64,000 nt of DNA from Uranotaenia lowii (Eukaryota; Arthropoda; Insecta; Diptera; Culicidae), in assembly GCF_029784155.1 (NCBI RefSeq), contig NC_073693.1, forward strand, positions 148,058,843 to 148,122,842, in the 5' to 3' direction. Shown here one piece after another: positions 12,531-24,503 of the stretch (positions are counted from its first letter, which is position 1; each line of letters starts with the position of its first letter). The notes beneath the pieces are model-generated. The model saw only the letters and a list, made by a program, of their open reading frames with translations, did no database searches and was not told where the DNA came from. The position numbers were made by a program, and so were the translations under genes.

Positions 12531-14340
12531 TTTTTCATGTTTCTCCCGAACAAAATGGCTTAAAATCCCATACAAACTTCAGGCTCGTTGAGCGACCTCT
12601 TCCCGTGATCCGATCTGGCCCAAATTTCCCATACAAATTTGGGGCAGTCTAATGAACATGTTACTAAACATTAAATTATTATGTTCCGTAGAATCATTGT
12701 TCCATTTCTAACCAGCCTTTCATTATGTTGCGTTATGTCCACTAGTTTTGGCGTTTTACCCCGCGGTGTGTTATTGAATATTGATATTGATAGATATTGA
12801 TAAGTATTGATAGCTCAATTTAAGATTTTTAGCTTCTGAATTTGGTCCTAGTTTGAACATCTATTTGATATTTTAACGATGCCTGTCATACAGGTCACCT
12901 TCATACACCTACTGCTTATTTCTGTCAAACTGATTGAGCAGATAATAAATTTAATCTTCTCGATACTAGATTCCGATGACGGACGGGTTTCCTGGTAAGA
13001 AAGGATTCAACAGTTCCATCCATAAATTTGGACGCAACTGGCTAGCAGCTGGTCCCTTGGAAGAAGCATTCGGTGGATCTGGTATCATGGTTAACCGCCC
13101 ATCCCGACATAATGTTTCAGTATTCATGTATTCAGAGGGAGGCCCGCTTTTTAACGAGCTCATCCTTGGAAATTGGAAGTCATCCCACTCAACCGTACAG
13201 GTACGATTCGTTTGCTTCCATATCGGAGATGTTGCTGCTGCTGCCGGTTAAGAAAATCCCACCGGGGGCGGAACGCTAATCCCACCAGGAAACCAGGTCC
13301 GAATGTTGAATCTGTAGAAGCAAAGTACCCGTAGGTAAGCTTTCTGCTGGTTTTCCGTTCGGCCGAGAATATCACTTGGCAGGTGTGCGCTCTCTTGTGG
13401 AAAATATGTTTCTTGAAATGGACACGACTGCTCAAACATGCGGAAGTAATGTGTGTCTTCCTGTTCGGCTGACATAGATAAAGTTGGCTGTCCGTTCGGT
13501 GAGCAGAGTTTTATCTTGCCATGGAGAACGATTTTCCCGGTCCAGGATGATACATACATGGTTCGTAGATTGCCAGCAGCTATCGGAAACTGGTGGTTCT
13601 CCGGAAGCATTCGGCTCAAGCACCTGGGATTAGTCACGTCTTTGAAGATGTGGTCCTACAACTACTCCTGCTACTCTATTGATGAACCATCCATATCGCA
13701 CGAAAGAAAACACGGTGGAACATCGAAAATGGAAAACAATTTTTCTCTTCGTTTGCAACCAGAATCGTTTGCTAGAATGAGCTAACTTTTCAACTTGTGT
13801 TGTGCCATCATGACGGCAAACGTGCGACTTCCGGTCCCAATGTTGTTGCCTTTACACGGAACCGGAGGAATGCAAACGGGCGCTATCGAAGCTTCCAATC
13901 AACGTTTCTCATTTTGCGGATTCAAATCATTAGCCAATTGAATCCAAATCGATTCCAATCGAACAAATTCCGGCGTTTTGTCTTACAGTTTCTGTGTAAC
14001 GAAATTTGCATGAGCTTTTGCGAAAATTTAGCCATAAATTGGGATCAGAGGTGTACGTGCTTGAGTTCATTTCTTGATTGAAATTTAATTTAAATTCACT
14101 GCCAAAATTTTGATTAGCATTGTGTGCCTATTTTTAGAACATCAATTTTACATCCTACATAAAAATAGGCACTAGGCTCATAACGATTTCATGGTGCCGC
14201 CTTGACGATATGCGTCGGATTCCAAACTCGACGCGGTTTGCCGAGATTTGTTCAATAGCTCGATTACTTCGTTCCTAAATTTCCTACATATATCGCATCA
14301 GAATGGTCACGCAAGTAATCAAATAACTTATTGAAAAGAA
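12531..14340. other. Low-repeat, more GC-balanced island
   Basis: Between about 12900 and 14080 the sequence is clearly less AT-rich and shows no match to other parts of the window. Frames of 60-130 codons overlap on both strands (for example 13248-13637 minus), but none shows a recognisable domain, a convincing start or consistent exon structure. It could be conserved non-coding or regulatory DNA of a host locus. Confidence 0.4.
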
Positions 14341-14344
14341 AACT

Positions 14345-14425
14345 TGCCTGGCTTGGGGATCGCACCCGACCTTCGTGGTGAAAGTCAAACACGATACCAC
14401 AAGGGCTACGCCTTGATGTTGTTCT
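14345..14425 (-). repeat. tRNA-derived SINE-like fragment
   Basis: On the minus strand there is a box-A-like TAGCCCTTGTGG and, ~30 nt later, a box-B-like GGTGCGATCCCC. Folding by eye does not give a canonical cloverleaf with a clear anticodon arm, so this is better read as the head of a tRNA-derived SINE or a tRNA pseudogene than a working tRNA. Confidence 0.5.
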
Positions 14426-14689
14426 ATCTGAAACTAAAAATCGAAATGGTGATATTATTTGTAGCATACCTGCAGGCACACCCGCCCATCCAGACAGCCA
14501 GCCAGTCAGGAAGAAAGCACCTCAAGGCAAATTTTGTAACTTAGAAAATTCCCTATAGAGTACTTTTGGGCACTTTTGTGACTCAAATCCCTTACAACCC
14601 AAGTAACACAGATTAAGCTTACTAGTATTAGCATGATTTAATATGGTTTAATTATGGCATTTTTTGTGCTGCTGCATGTTCTATATTAT

Positions 14690-17110
14690 CACTCAGTGCT
14701 TGATTATCAAACCGTCATAAAACTTAGTTCCCGATCGAGATGTAAAAACAGGACACGCTTCGGTTAGACAGCACATATTTGAAATGGATTTCCCATTTTT
14801 TCAAATTTTTGATAAGTTATGTGTGTTGGTTTCAAGTTAAAATTTAAAAAAATATATACAAATCTTTGATAACTACAACTTATCGAGAGTGTTATGAATA
14901 TCTCTACAATATGAGTATCGAGCAAAAGGGCCAAAATTGCAGGATTGTTTTTTGCTTGACGCCATCATTTATACAAGATGGCGGCTTCCGCTTCTATTTC
15001 CAAAGCTGTAATTTACTGAAAATATCATGAAACCTTCACAACATGGTTATTAGGGGAAAGTGATAAACAAGTAGAAGTCGAATTTCGTTGTCCGTCGCCA
15101 TCTTAAATTCCAAGATGGAGTATATAACAGAATTTGAAAATACTTTAAATGACTGGAAATCGCATGAAACCCTTAAAATATGGGTATAAGTTGAAAGAGA
15201 TCAACCATTAGAAATCGAATTTCGTTATCTGACGCCATCTTGAAATTCAAGGTTAGCCTGAGATAAGCCATTTTGGCTTTCAAGATGGCATCGGACAACG
15301 AAATTCGACTTCGAATCGTGTAGCCCTTTCACCCAATACCCCGTATTGTGGATGTATCATGAGATTTTCAGTAATTTACAGCTTTGAAAAGAATAGCGAA
15401 AGCCACCATCTTTTTTTATGTTTGGGAATCGACTGATTGATGTATTTTTCTTGAATTCTGGCTTGAAGTCTTTTTAGAGCAAAAACGATTTTTGTTTTAT
15501 GTATCCAACGTTTCAATATGTTTTGGATCTTCTTCAGGGATCAAAAAGTGTCGTTTTCGCTTTAAAATAGACAGCAGGCCGAAATTACCCAAGGTAAACC
15601 CGCCATATTGGATTGATGCTGGCCTCAGATAGCGAAATCCAACTTCTTTTAGTTTAATCCTTTCACTCAATATCCATAATGTGGGAGTTTCATGCGGTTT
15701 TTAGTGGTTAAAATCATTTGAAAGTTCTGTGGAAGCCGCCATCTTAAAATTCAAGATGGCGTTTGATAGCAAACTTCGTCTTCTACTCGTTTAGCCTTTT
15801 AATCAATACACATATAGTGGGAGTTTCATGCGATTTTATGTGATTAACAGCATTTTAAGGTTCAGTGGAAGTCATCTTGGATTTCAAGATGGCGTTTTAT
15901 AGAGAAATTCGGCTTAATCTGATCAAGCCATTTTACCCAATGACCATATTGCGGGAATTTCAAGTGATTTTCAGTGATAAAATCCATTTTAATGATCAGT
16001 GGAAGCCGTCATTTTGGATTTCATTATGTCGTCTGATAGCGAAATTCGACTTCTACTAGTTAAGCTATTTCCCCATTTCTCTGAATACTCATAACGTGGG
16101 GGTTTCATTTGATTTCAAGTGAATAACAGCATTTCAAAGTTCAGCGGAAGCGCCCATCTTGGATTTTAAGATGGCATCGGAAAGAAAAAAAATCTTCTAT
16201 TCGCTTAGCCATTTCACCCAATACCAATATTGTTGGGGTTTCATGCGATTTTAAGTCATTTTCAAGTTCAGCGGAAGCCGCCATCTTGGATTTTAAGAAG
16301 GTGTCAGAAAACGAAATTCGACTTCAACTCGTGGTTTATTCCAGTGGTAATTCACAACCAATTATTTTTTATTCAAAAAGTCTATCCTCATTCATTGAAT
16401 AAATGATTAACAACTCAGAAATGAGGAACTCATCCTAAGAGTGTAGTTGGTTGGCTCGCTAGAGAAACGTCAAACTTTAGCTTTTATATGGCTCTTATAA
16501 AACCAAATAATACTAATTAGCCTTTTATCTTGCCATAATAAATGCTATTAAGCACTGAATTGACTAACGCCATGTTGGTTGCAGATTCGAAGGGCACAAA
16601 ATTACGTCACATTGCAAGTCGCGAGTATTTGAAAATATTTTTTCTGGCCTATTTTACATCAATTCCATCAAGATTGACCATCAGATTTGACGAGGCGCAT
16701 TTATTTTAAGATACTATTTCGTGCACATTTTACCTAAAATCTAGACTAGCAGTAGAAAAGATGCTCATAAATAATATGGTTAAAACATTGGTGTTTTGAC
16801 TATTTATTTTACCAGATCATATCTCAATAATGCAATTATCATTCATCAGCCATGATGTTGCTGGAAAAAAAAACAAAAAATAAACTTCGAGAGCTCTCAA
16901 GATTGAAAAAAAATTGCTAACATGTTTAATAATAGCTTTTTAAAAGCTTTGGTGACCAACAATGATTGGTCATGATGACGTTTCTAGGATAGGGCCAAAT
17001 AGCCTGATTTTGGCTTTATTAGAGTCGAGGTGATGTTATAGAATGCACTTTAGCTTTTATGAAGATTAATGCTATAGTCCTAATGAAATTTTGCTAACCA
17101 TAACAAAGCT
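14690..17110 (+). repeat. Repeat family R, copy 2 (contains tandem array)
   Basis: Same family as 3535-5575 and in the same orientation: 14690-14735 matches 3550-3590, 16684-16950 matches 3820-4060 and 16977-17105 matches 5425-5570. This copy lacks element S1 and so serves as an approximate empty site for it. Its left part is separated from the rest by the palindromic tandem array. Confidence 0.6.
14930..16330. repeat. Tandem array, ~130-140-bp units with palindromic core
   Basis: A core of the form GCCATCTTGGATTTCAAGAT recurs about eleven times (near 14960, 15100, 15230, 15275, 15400, 15590, 15735, 15870, 16005, 16150 and 16275). Later spacings are 128-142 bp. Between cores lie conserved GAAATTCGACTTCTAC and GGGAGTTTCATGCGATTTT blocks. 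Units before about 15260 run in the opposite orientation to those after it, so the array is inverted about that point. No coding potential. Confidence 0.8.
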
Positions 17111-18593
17111 AAAATTGTAAGTTGCGAACGTACATATAAATCACTTTTACAACTTTGCAATTCCATCAATGAGTACTTAATATTGTTGCTAGGGAATTGC
17201 TCAGTTGATTCTCCAAGTCAGCCAATATGTAACTGTCAAAGCTTTCATTTGTTATTTTCAGTCTCTTGGGTAGGTACAACATATCAGTGTAAAAAATTAT
17301 ATTCATTCGGCTATCAAACAAACTTCAATAAATTTTAGACTAATCTCTCTCATTTATTATCAAGAAATATGGTATATTTATTTGATAGTTTGTATTAGGA
17401 CTCAAAAGTGATGGTGTCTTTTTTTTTAATTATGGTAGAAGTTCATCAGAATTAATAGAGATGGGTTTATTGAAAAAAATACTTTTGCAATATCATTTTT
17501 GTTGAGTATGCCAAACTGAAAGCCACGATAAAAAAATTTTTACCAAGCATTTCTCATTTCTCTCATTTTTGGTATGCTAGATGGTTATTATCAATTGATC
17601 TATTGCTCTTGATTAGAATAGAAAATAGGGATTCGAATTGATGCCGAATGATCTATACAATCTGAAATTTATTCATTTAAACCGTTGGCAACTAGGCCCT
17701 AACCCAGTGGCTTAAAGCAATACCGTAAAATTTGATATAAAAAATCGGAAAATAGTCGTTATTCATTTCATTTTTTTATTTTTGAACAGCAGTTTTAGTT
17801 CACCCGCCGAGTAGAGTGAAAAGGATCAGTGACCTATTTGTTGAGCAATCCGTGAAATTTTAAACAAAATACAATATTGGTTTCAAAATAAATTTAGTTG
17901 GAAAACTTCAAATAAGTGGTTCATTAAAAAAATCATGTTAAAAATTAAATCCAGCTTTTGCTGTGTAGCATATGTTTATGTAGTTTTGATATACGTTTTT
18001 CATACATTATATAATGATCGTATGAAAGTTGGAAAAAAACAGGATTTACCCACCAAAGTTGAAGCATACATACATTAATTTGATTTCTTCCTAAAGCGAC
18101 GAAAACTACACCAATTGGGCGGTTTCAAAAACCTTATCCTTACCTATCGGAAGATTGCAAGATAGTTCAAGGTTTTGCTCCCATAGCCTTCCAATCGTTG
18201 CCGGTGACAATATTTTCCAATTCTCTCATTGGTCAAAATTACTCAATACTCATCTGATTTTAAGCCCTGCCCTGCTGAGAGAACATGCTGATGATTTTCT
18301 CACTTGAAGCCCGCATGGGAACAAAATCAATTCAAAATTTACGTAAATGGCGGACTTTCTGTCATATCCGATTTAAACTGACTTAAGACGACATTTTATT
18401 CGATCTTTTCACGATGTGATGGAAATTGTGATTCGTTCGTAACCGAGGGATTGCAAAAGAGCGAGAATTCTTTCCATTTGGAATGGTAATGATCAACATT
18501 CCTAACTGCTTCACAAACAATTTGCTACAATTAGCACATTTACTCTCTCTCTTTCTCTCTGAGCATTGGTTTCCCATTGGTTTTTTAACTTTA
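17111..18593. other. unannotated AT-rich stretch
   Basis: No coding frame, inverted repeat or tandem repeat that I can support. A short CT-rich run lies at 18541-18560. Confidence 0.4.
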
Positions 18594-19014
18594 GGTTGCC
18601 AGATTGCCCAGTTTTATCCGGGTTTGCCCGGATATTTTGTACAAAAATTGGGAACAGTCCGGCCCGGCCCGGTTGCCCGGATTCCATTAAAAAATGCCCG
18701 AATTTTGCCCGGATTTATTCCAAAACGAAATTTTCTGTGCAAGTTTTTTTAAATAATCATGAAAAGTTTTTTGGAAGTCTACCATGCGATTCAAAATCCA
18801 TCGATGAGTTTTAATGAAAAAAAAATTTTTTTTTCTTTCAATTTTTTTGTTGATTTTTGTGGAGTAATTTCAAGGTTTTGAGAAAATTTATCCAGATATT
18901 GCCAGGATTTATGGTCGTCACTTTTGCAATCAAATGCCCGGATTTGCCAGGTTTTTATAAACAAGTTGCCTGATTTGTCCGGCCCGGATACGTGCTGAAA
19001 AAATTCTGGCAACC
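18594..19014 (+). mobile_element. 421-bp MITE, GGTTGCCAG termini, TA target duplication
   Basis: It starts GGTTGCCAGATTGCCC and ends with TTCTGGCAACC, flanked on both sides by TA (18592-18593 and 19015-19016). Subterminal regions are full of CCCGG/CCGGG blocks (GCCCGGATTT and similar). A TA duplication suggests mobilisation by a Tc1/mariner-type transposase. A diverged copy carrying a nested insertion is at 27826-29446. Confidence 0.8.
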
Positions 19015-19016
19015 TA

Positions 19017-20210
19017 ATTTTAACTCAAACCTTCTCATTCTCAAATTGTCACAAATCACTACAATTTTAATCATCGGCTGCACAATTTGTGTGATCATTG
19101 ACGTATCTTCTCCCTATATCTCAGTCCCCCGTTCGTAACACCATTGTAAACGACTTAAGTAATCATTTCGAATACGATTTCATGTATGCTGGGAAATTTC
19201 GAAGCATTTGAGATTAAAAAAAAGTTAGATTTAACACGTTGGTCGCCACGCTTATTTTGGTAGTTTTACTAGCCAGGCCAAAAAAAACAAAATTCTCGGA
19301 GCGAGAAAGTGAAGAGAAAATTTGAAACGTGTTTCTGTATGCCAAAATGATCTTTAAGAACTGCAAATTAAAGTTTCTTCCGTTCAACATTATTTTGCAC
19401 AATTTTAAGCAATGCTAGACGTAATGTAGTTATTTCGATGGAGCCCACGAATTGTATGCAAAAAAAGGTCTTTTGAGAAATTTGAAGCAATTTCAATTAA
19501 TAGTTCATATTTTTTTGCCGAAATCGTGTTAAAAATATTCTTTACCATATATGAAACTTTTAAAAATGGTTCATCAATATTTGTCACTTCACCAAACTTA
19601 ACTTGTTTTGGTTTTAAATTGAAAAGAATTACGCTTTGGTTTTTTTTTTAAATATCATCGTGAATTCATATTTGCTGTTACGCCATAAATCGAAAAAAAT
19701 ATACATAGGTCATGAATGAAAACAGTCATTTAATTTAAAATGACTGAATTTAGTTTTTTTTAAACTAATTAACATGGCAGTAAAAAAGGTGAAATTTCAA
19801 AGAATTTCGAATAATTTGATTATTTTCAAGATTTCCAGACATCGTACGGTAAAAATAATGAGTAATTTAATTGAAGAGTTACAAATTATTAAATTCTGTA
19901 ATTCCATTTTTGCAAATTCACAAAAAAATAATGGTGAGTAAACAAAGTTTTCCCAATCGATATTCGACATTGAATAAACGATATATTTCTTTAAATAATT
20001 ATAATTCATTTCTGATTCAAACCTATACCCATTTCAGAAAGGTTTAAAGTAGCCAGAATTGAAAAAGGTTTCTGTAATATATTATCTTTTTAAATTAAAA
20101 AAATCCATACGATTTTCAGAGGAATGAAATTTTTAATCTTATATAATGTGCTGTGGAGATTTTTTATTAATAAACTCATCAAATGTAAAGCACCATAAAC
20201 AAAAAAAAAT
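19017..20210. other. unannotated very AT-rich stretch
   Basis: Only short spurious frames on the minus strand. No repeat structure recognised. Confidence 0.4.
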
Positions 20211-21360
20211 CTCAATTCCCAGACATTCTGGTAGCACAAAAACACCTCTAATTTCGCCCAAGTGGCATCTATTGAAGTTGAATCGTTAATTGGCCCGTAA
20301 CTTTCCGTTCGTTATCTTCGTTTTTCCTGCCCTAGCCTGGCCTTATCTATCTGTTTTGAATATTCCTCCAAAGTTGGATGATTGGTAGGTTGGTTTTGCC
20401 CCAAGTGTCTACTCACACTTTACCGACCAAACTTTTTGGACCCCCCCAAAGTTCTAGATGGAAACTTTTCCAACTCATTAGACGTGCGCTTTTCGAGTGA
20501 GCGCAAAAATGAGCATCTTTTAGCACTTTTGTTGACTTTTCTACGAAACGGGAGGTTTTGCCTTACAGTCTGACAGTTGACTGAATATTTTTTTGAGAAA
20601 GTAGACGTTAGAAATCACAAAAAGATAAATTGAATTTGATTTCTTTCTATTCTAATTTTCTAACTTTCTTAGAAGTGAGAGAAAAATGTCGCATTGGTTC
20701 AATGTGCCATTAAAAATAATTTAATGTGGAGAAACCACACACATCTTCCAGAGGACTTCTTTTCCCAAGATAAAAGAGAAAAAAAAGTTTAGGACTAACG
20801 AGTCTCCCCCCCGAAGGCCAACCGAGGGCTGAGTTGAGTGAATTTTCCTCTCGTACAAAAGACAGTAATTATTCACAAATTAACGTAAATTATAAGTGCC
20901 CATTTTTTATGTGATGGATGGGAGAGATTTTTGCCCCCGGAATGGAGTCGAAAGTGAAGTGAGTGGCCTGCGGGAAGCAAACGGGGGCTCGCGGTCGGAA
21001 TAAACTTTTATGGCTCATTTAAGGTTTTTTTTGGCTGGGGTTAGCAAAAGGCAGTCGTAAACAGTGATAATGGTCATTAAAACAGGTTATAAAATGAACA
21101 ATAAAGCCAGATGCTTTCTAAGAAATTAGAAGGCACAACGTATAGTAGAGGAGCGCGCTTTCAGAGGTTTTTATTCGTGGTGGAAAATTTAAAAAAACCG
21201 AACATCCTTGATTTTTTTACGCTTAATACATTGCGCACCAAATGCGAGTATTCTTGTTTTTTCGCTTGCCGCAAGTATGCTACACTTAGAAGCATAACTC
21301 AAATGTTATAAATTCAATTACGAAAATATGTTTTACTAAATTGAACACAACACTTTAAGT
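20211..21360. other. Low-repeat island, possible regulatory DNA
   Basis: Contains more GC-balanced pieces (about 20230-20580 and 20920-21020). No open frame longer than 66 codons and no splice-delimited exon I can defend. It shares nothing with other parts of the window. Confidence 0.35.
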
Positions 21361-22294
21361 TATCGTAATCCGGGGTAATTTGATAACTTTTTTCAATATT
21401 CCTAGATTTTTTTTTCTGTTAAGGGGAATATGGCATATTTAATTTTTTTAAACCTGTACTGAACCCTATGAATGTAAAAAATGGTTGGAAAAATTAATAA
21501 AATGACTTTAAATTTGATTTAAAAATCAATTTAATCTCTGTTTAGATTTTGATGCTTTGGGGGAACATTGATCAGTTTCTATTTTGACGGTTTTAACGAG
21601 TTTACTTGTTCATAAAGGATACAATTCATCTGAATTCTTGTGTTTCTTGATTTACAGTTCATCGCAGTAAAAAAAACAACATCGCGGTCCTTAATGTGTT
21701 AAGGCCGAACGACAATTAAAATCTTAAGATGGACAATGATGCTGCATAAATTAAGGGGCTAATTTTTTAACATTTCTAAGAAAATTAAAACTACAAAAAC
21801 AAATGAAATTTTGCCTTTATTCAATTTTCTTGACACTCGATCTAATCCCCATTAATTTTTACCTCCAAATTTTTCCATTTGATAGAGTTTCTAGTCTTTT
21901 GTCCTAGACTGGCTTACTCTTGGAAAATGTCCCTATATTTAAAAATATCAAAAATTTACCACAAACTACAACAAAAACTACATCAAAACTATACATTTAC
22001 TAAGGAAAAAAGTTGAATTCTCACATAAAACGATCTGTTTGCTTCTAAACGCTTCGATTTTATCAGGAAGGGCGTTTGTATGGGAGCCTTCAAAAAAATA
22101 GATTTTGAGATTCTGAAATTACATTTTTACTAACATTTGAAATTTTCAAAAACAAACCAAGTTTTTCCCAATTTGAAACTCAACTTATAGGTTTTTGAAC
22201 GTTTTGAAAAATTTTAACTTAAGACTTGACTATCTTGAAAAATATTATGTTGATCAAAGTTACCCGGTGATCAATATTACCCCGTTTTACGGTA
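21361..22294 (-). mobile_element. TIR element S2 (inverted copy of S1)
   Basis: Its right end, CCCCGTTTTACGGTA, is the inverse of the S1 start. Its left end (TATCGTAATCCGGGG) is the partner TIR. The block around 21680-21770 (ATCGCGGTCCTTAATGTG and beyond) matches S1 at about 4830-4905 in reverse. It is ~0.4 kb shorter than S1, so internal indels separate the copies. Non-autonomous. Confidence 0.65.
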
Positions 22295-22530
22295 GGTATT
22301 CAAAGAAACTGAATTTGTTGAAATTTTTCTAGTGGTTTCTGAGATAAAGCATGCAAAATTTTTACATTTTCCAGCTTAGATTTCAGCGCGGTCGTTAATG
22401 TGCTCATACACGGGAAAAATAAAAACTGGGATTGCTTCAATTGGTGAAAATTAATGTTTTCCCCACTAGGGTGGCCATTATTTTCAAACTTTCTTGAAAC
22501 CTAGCTTCCTCCCTCCAATCTGGATCGAAA

Positions 22531-24503
22531 TCTATCTATATATATAAAAATGAATGTTTGTCTGTCTGTCTGTTCCCTATAGACTCGGAAACTACTGAAC
22601 CGATCATCGTCAAAATTGGCATCTGAGGGTTTTTGAGGCCGGGGATGGTTTCTGTAATAGTCAAAACTCCATCCGACTTAAGGAAGGAGAGGCTTCCATA
22701 CAAAATTTGTAGTTTTTCGAAACAAATTAAAGTCATGACATCCATTTTCTTGAGATTTTTTTTTCCTTTGGGCGGTTTGTTTTTCGTCTCTATGGTCGAG
22801 GCGTCGCGTGCCAACGTCCCAAAAGGAAAGTAACTCAGGCATAGCATACTGATCAGTAGGAATATTTTGGCGCGTATTTCTCAACCTGGGGTTTGTTTTT
22901 CGTCTCCATGGGCGAGCAAACGTCGTCGCAAGAGGATAGTAACCAAAGCACACTGTTCATTGATTGCTGGAAAATTTAACAATAAGGCGCCTGTTTCTCA
23001 GACACGTGGGGCGATATGCAACCTAGATGTGTTTTTTTTTCTTGCTTATTTGATTTGTACACAGAACGTGGTAATAAATGACGCCTAGATGTGACACGGA
23101 TTGGTATTTTATCAATCGAATCAAAACCAATTGAAAGATTTGCAAAAATACTTCCATATTAAGTTCGTGTTAATGTAGGTAGCATTCGACTTTTCATTCA
23201 AGGAACATTACAACATGTTCAAACGTTCAACTTTTTCTGTTAAAAAAAATTAAAAATTATGTTTTCTTCTAGAAATTGTTACTTCGGCCCTAATACACAA
23301 CTGAAACGAATTAAGAAATGAAAATGAGAGCTTTTATTTTAAATAATTCTGAAAAAACCATCGTACTTTTTGCTTACATACCAATTCAAGTATGTACGTA
23401 CTTAACATGAAAGGTGTTTTTGTGTTACATGGCTGCATAAAAGAGACTTTTGATCCGCTTCGTTTTTGAAAAGTGAGACTTTAGAACTGATATTCAACTG
23501 GACGCAAAATTTTTCGGAGAAATTTTTAGTTTACCCTTAAAGTGTTAAAAACAATATTCCCTTCTGTCAACTTAGAGGGTGGGGCAAGGGCAAACGTCGA
23601 ACTTTTAAGAAATTCATCTTCAAAATGATTCAATATGTTGGAAAGACCAGAAGGGGTATTCCGAATGTTGAAACTGCAGCGGATATTGAAAATTCTTAAA
23701 TGTCTTTGTAAATGAAGGTCATTCCTTTTGAACAGCATTCGTTAAAAGTGGAGCAACAAACATACATTTTTATTGTAGGAATACTGAAGATATATCAGTG
23801 AAACTTGATAGAACAAAAAACAGGAATTCGTATCAAATCCATTTTAAAGCCATTACTCTGACGCATCTGTAAATAAGCTTTGCATTGACACTTGCCCCAA
23901 TATACGGGACAAATGTAAACTTAGAAATGCCTACATTTTTGAATATTTGACTTTCAAAGAGAAAATAAAAAAAAATCGCTGAGAACTTATTTAGTGATGC
24001 AACTGATATTTTTTAAATACTTAAATGTTTACTGAAGTAAATTTATTTAAAAAAAAAAGAAATTTGCACTGTATTTAATACAAAACTAATTTAATATATT
24101 TTTCATTACCATGATAAGTGCTGTTTGGGTATTGAGCCGGTTAAATTTGCCTACTTTCTTCAACCAGTGGGGGACAAAATTGAAAAAGATGGGAGAGCTC
24201 CCATTTAAATTTAATATAAAGAGCTTTTCAAAGAAGGGACCATATTTTAAAAGGTTTTTTTGGGTACAGAGTACAAATTTCAGATCTTGAAAAAGATCTT
24301 GATCAAGTTTCAGTAAATAATATATACCATCTTTGAATTGCTATTCAGAACTGCAGCTGCAGCTCTCATTTAAAAGTTGTTGGTTCTGAAGTATGATGAG
24401 GTTTGATTTAAAAAAAAATGCTCTCTAAAATCTAAATTTTAATAAATTTTTACAAATTACATTTATTTCCGGAAGGTGTAGCAAAGCACAACGGGTCAGC
24501 TAG
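22531..24503 (+). mobile_element. Helitron-like non-autonomous element H1
   Basis: It starts TCTATCTATATATATAAAA after an A and ends GGGTCAGCTAG before a T, matching the 5'-TC...CTRG-3' termini and A/T insertion site of Helitrons. The head (GAATG, then TGTCTG units, then TATAGACTCGGAAACT) is a style common in arthropod repeats. Inside, a ~125-bp segment with GTTTGTTTTTCGTCTC is duplicated (about 22775 and 22890). No Rep/helicase is encoded. The family label rests on termini only; I did not verify a 3' hairpin. Confidence 0.55.

Noticed and set aside
13248..13637. 129-codon minus-strand frame as a coding exon
   Set aside because: Competing frames on both strands over the same bases and no protein motif; a GC-balanced region gives such frames by chance.
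14930..16330. CRISPR-like array
   Set aside because: Units are ~135 bp and diverged, with no short exact repeats and unique spacers, in a eukaryotic context.
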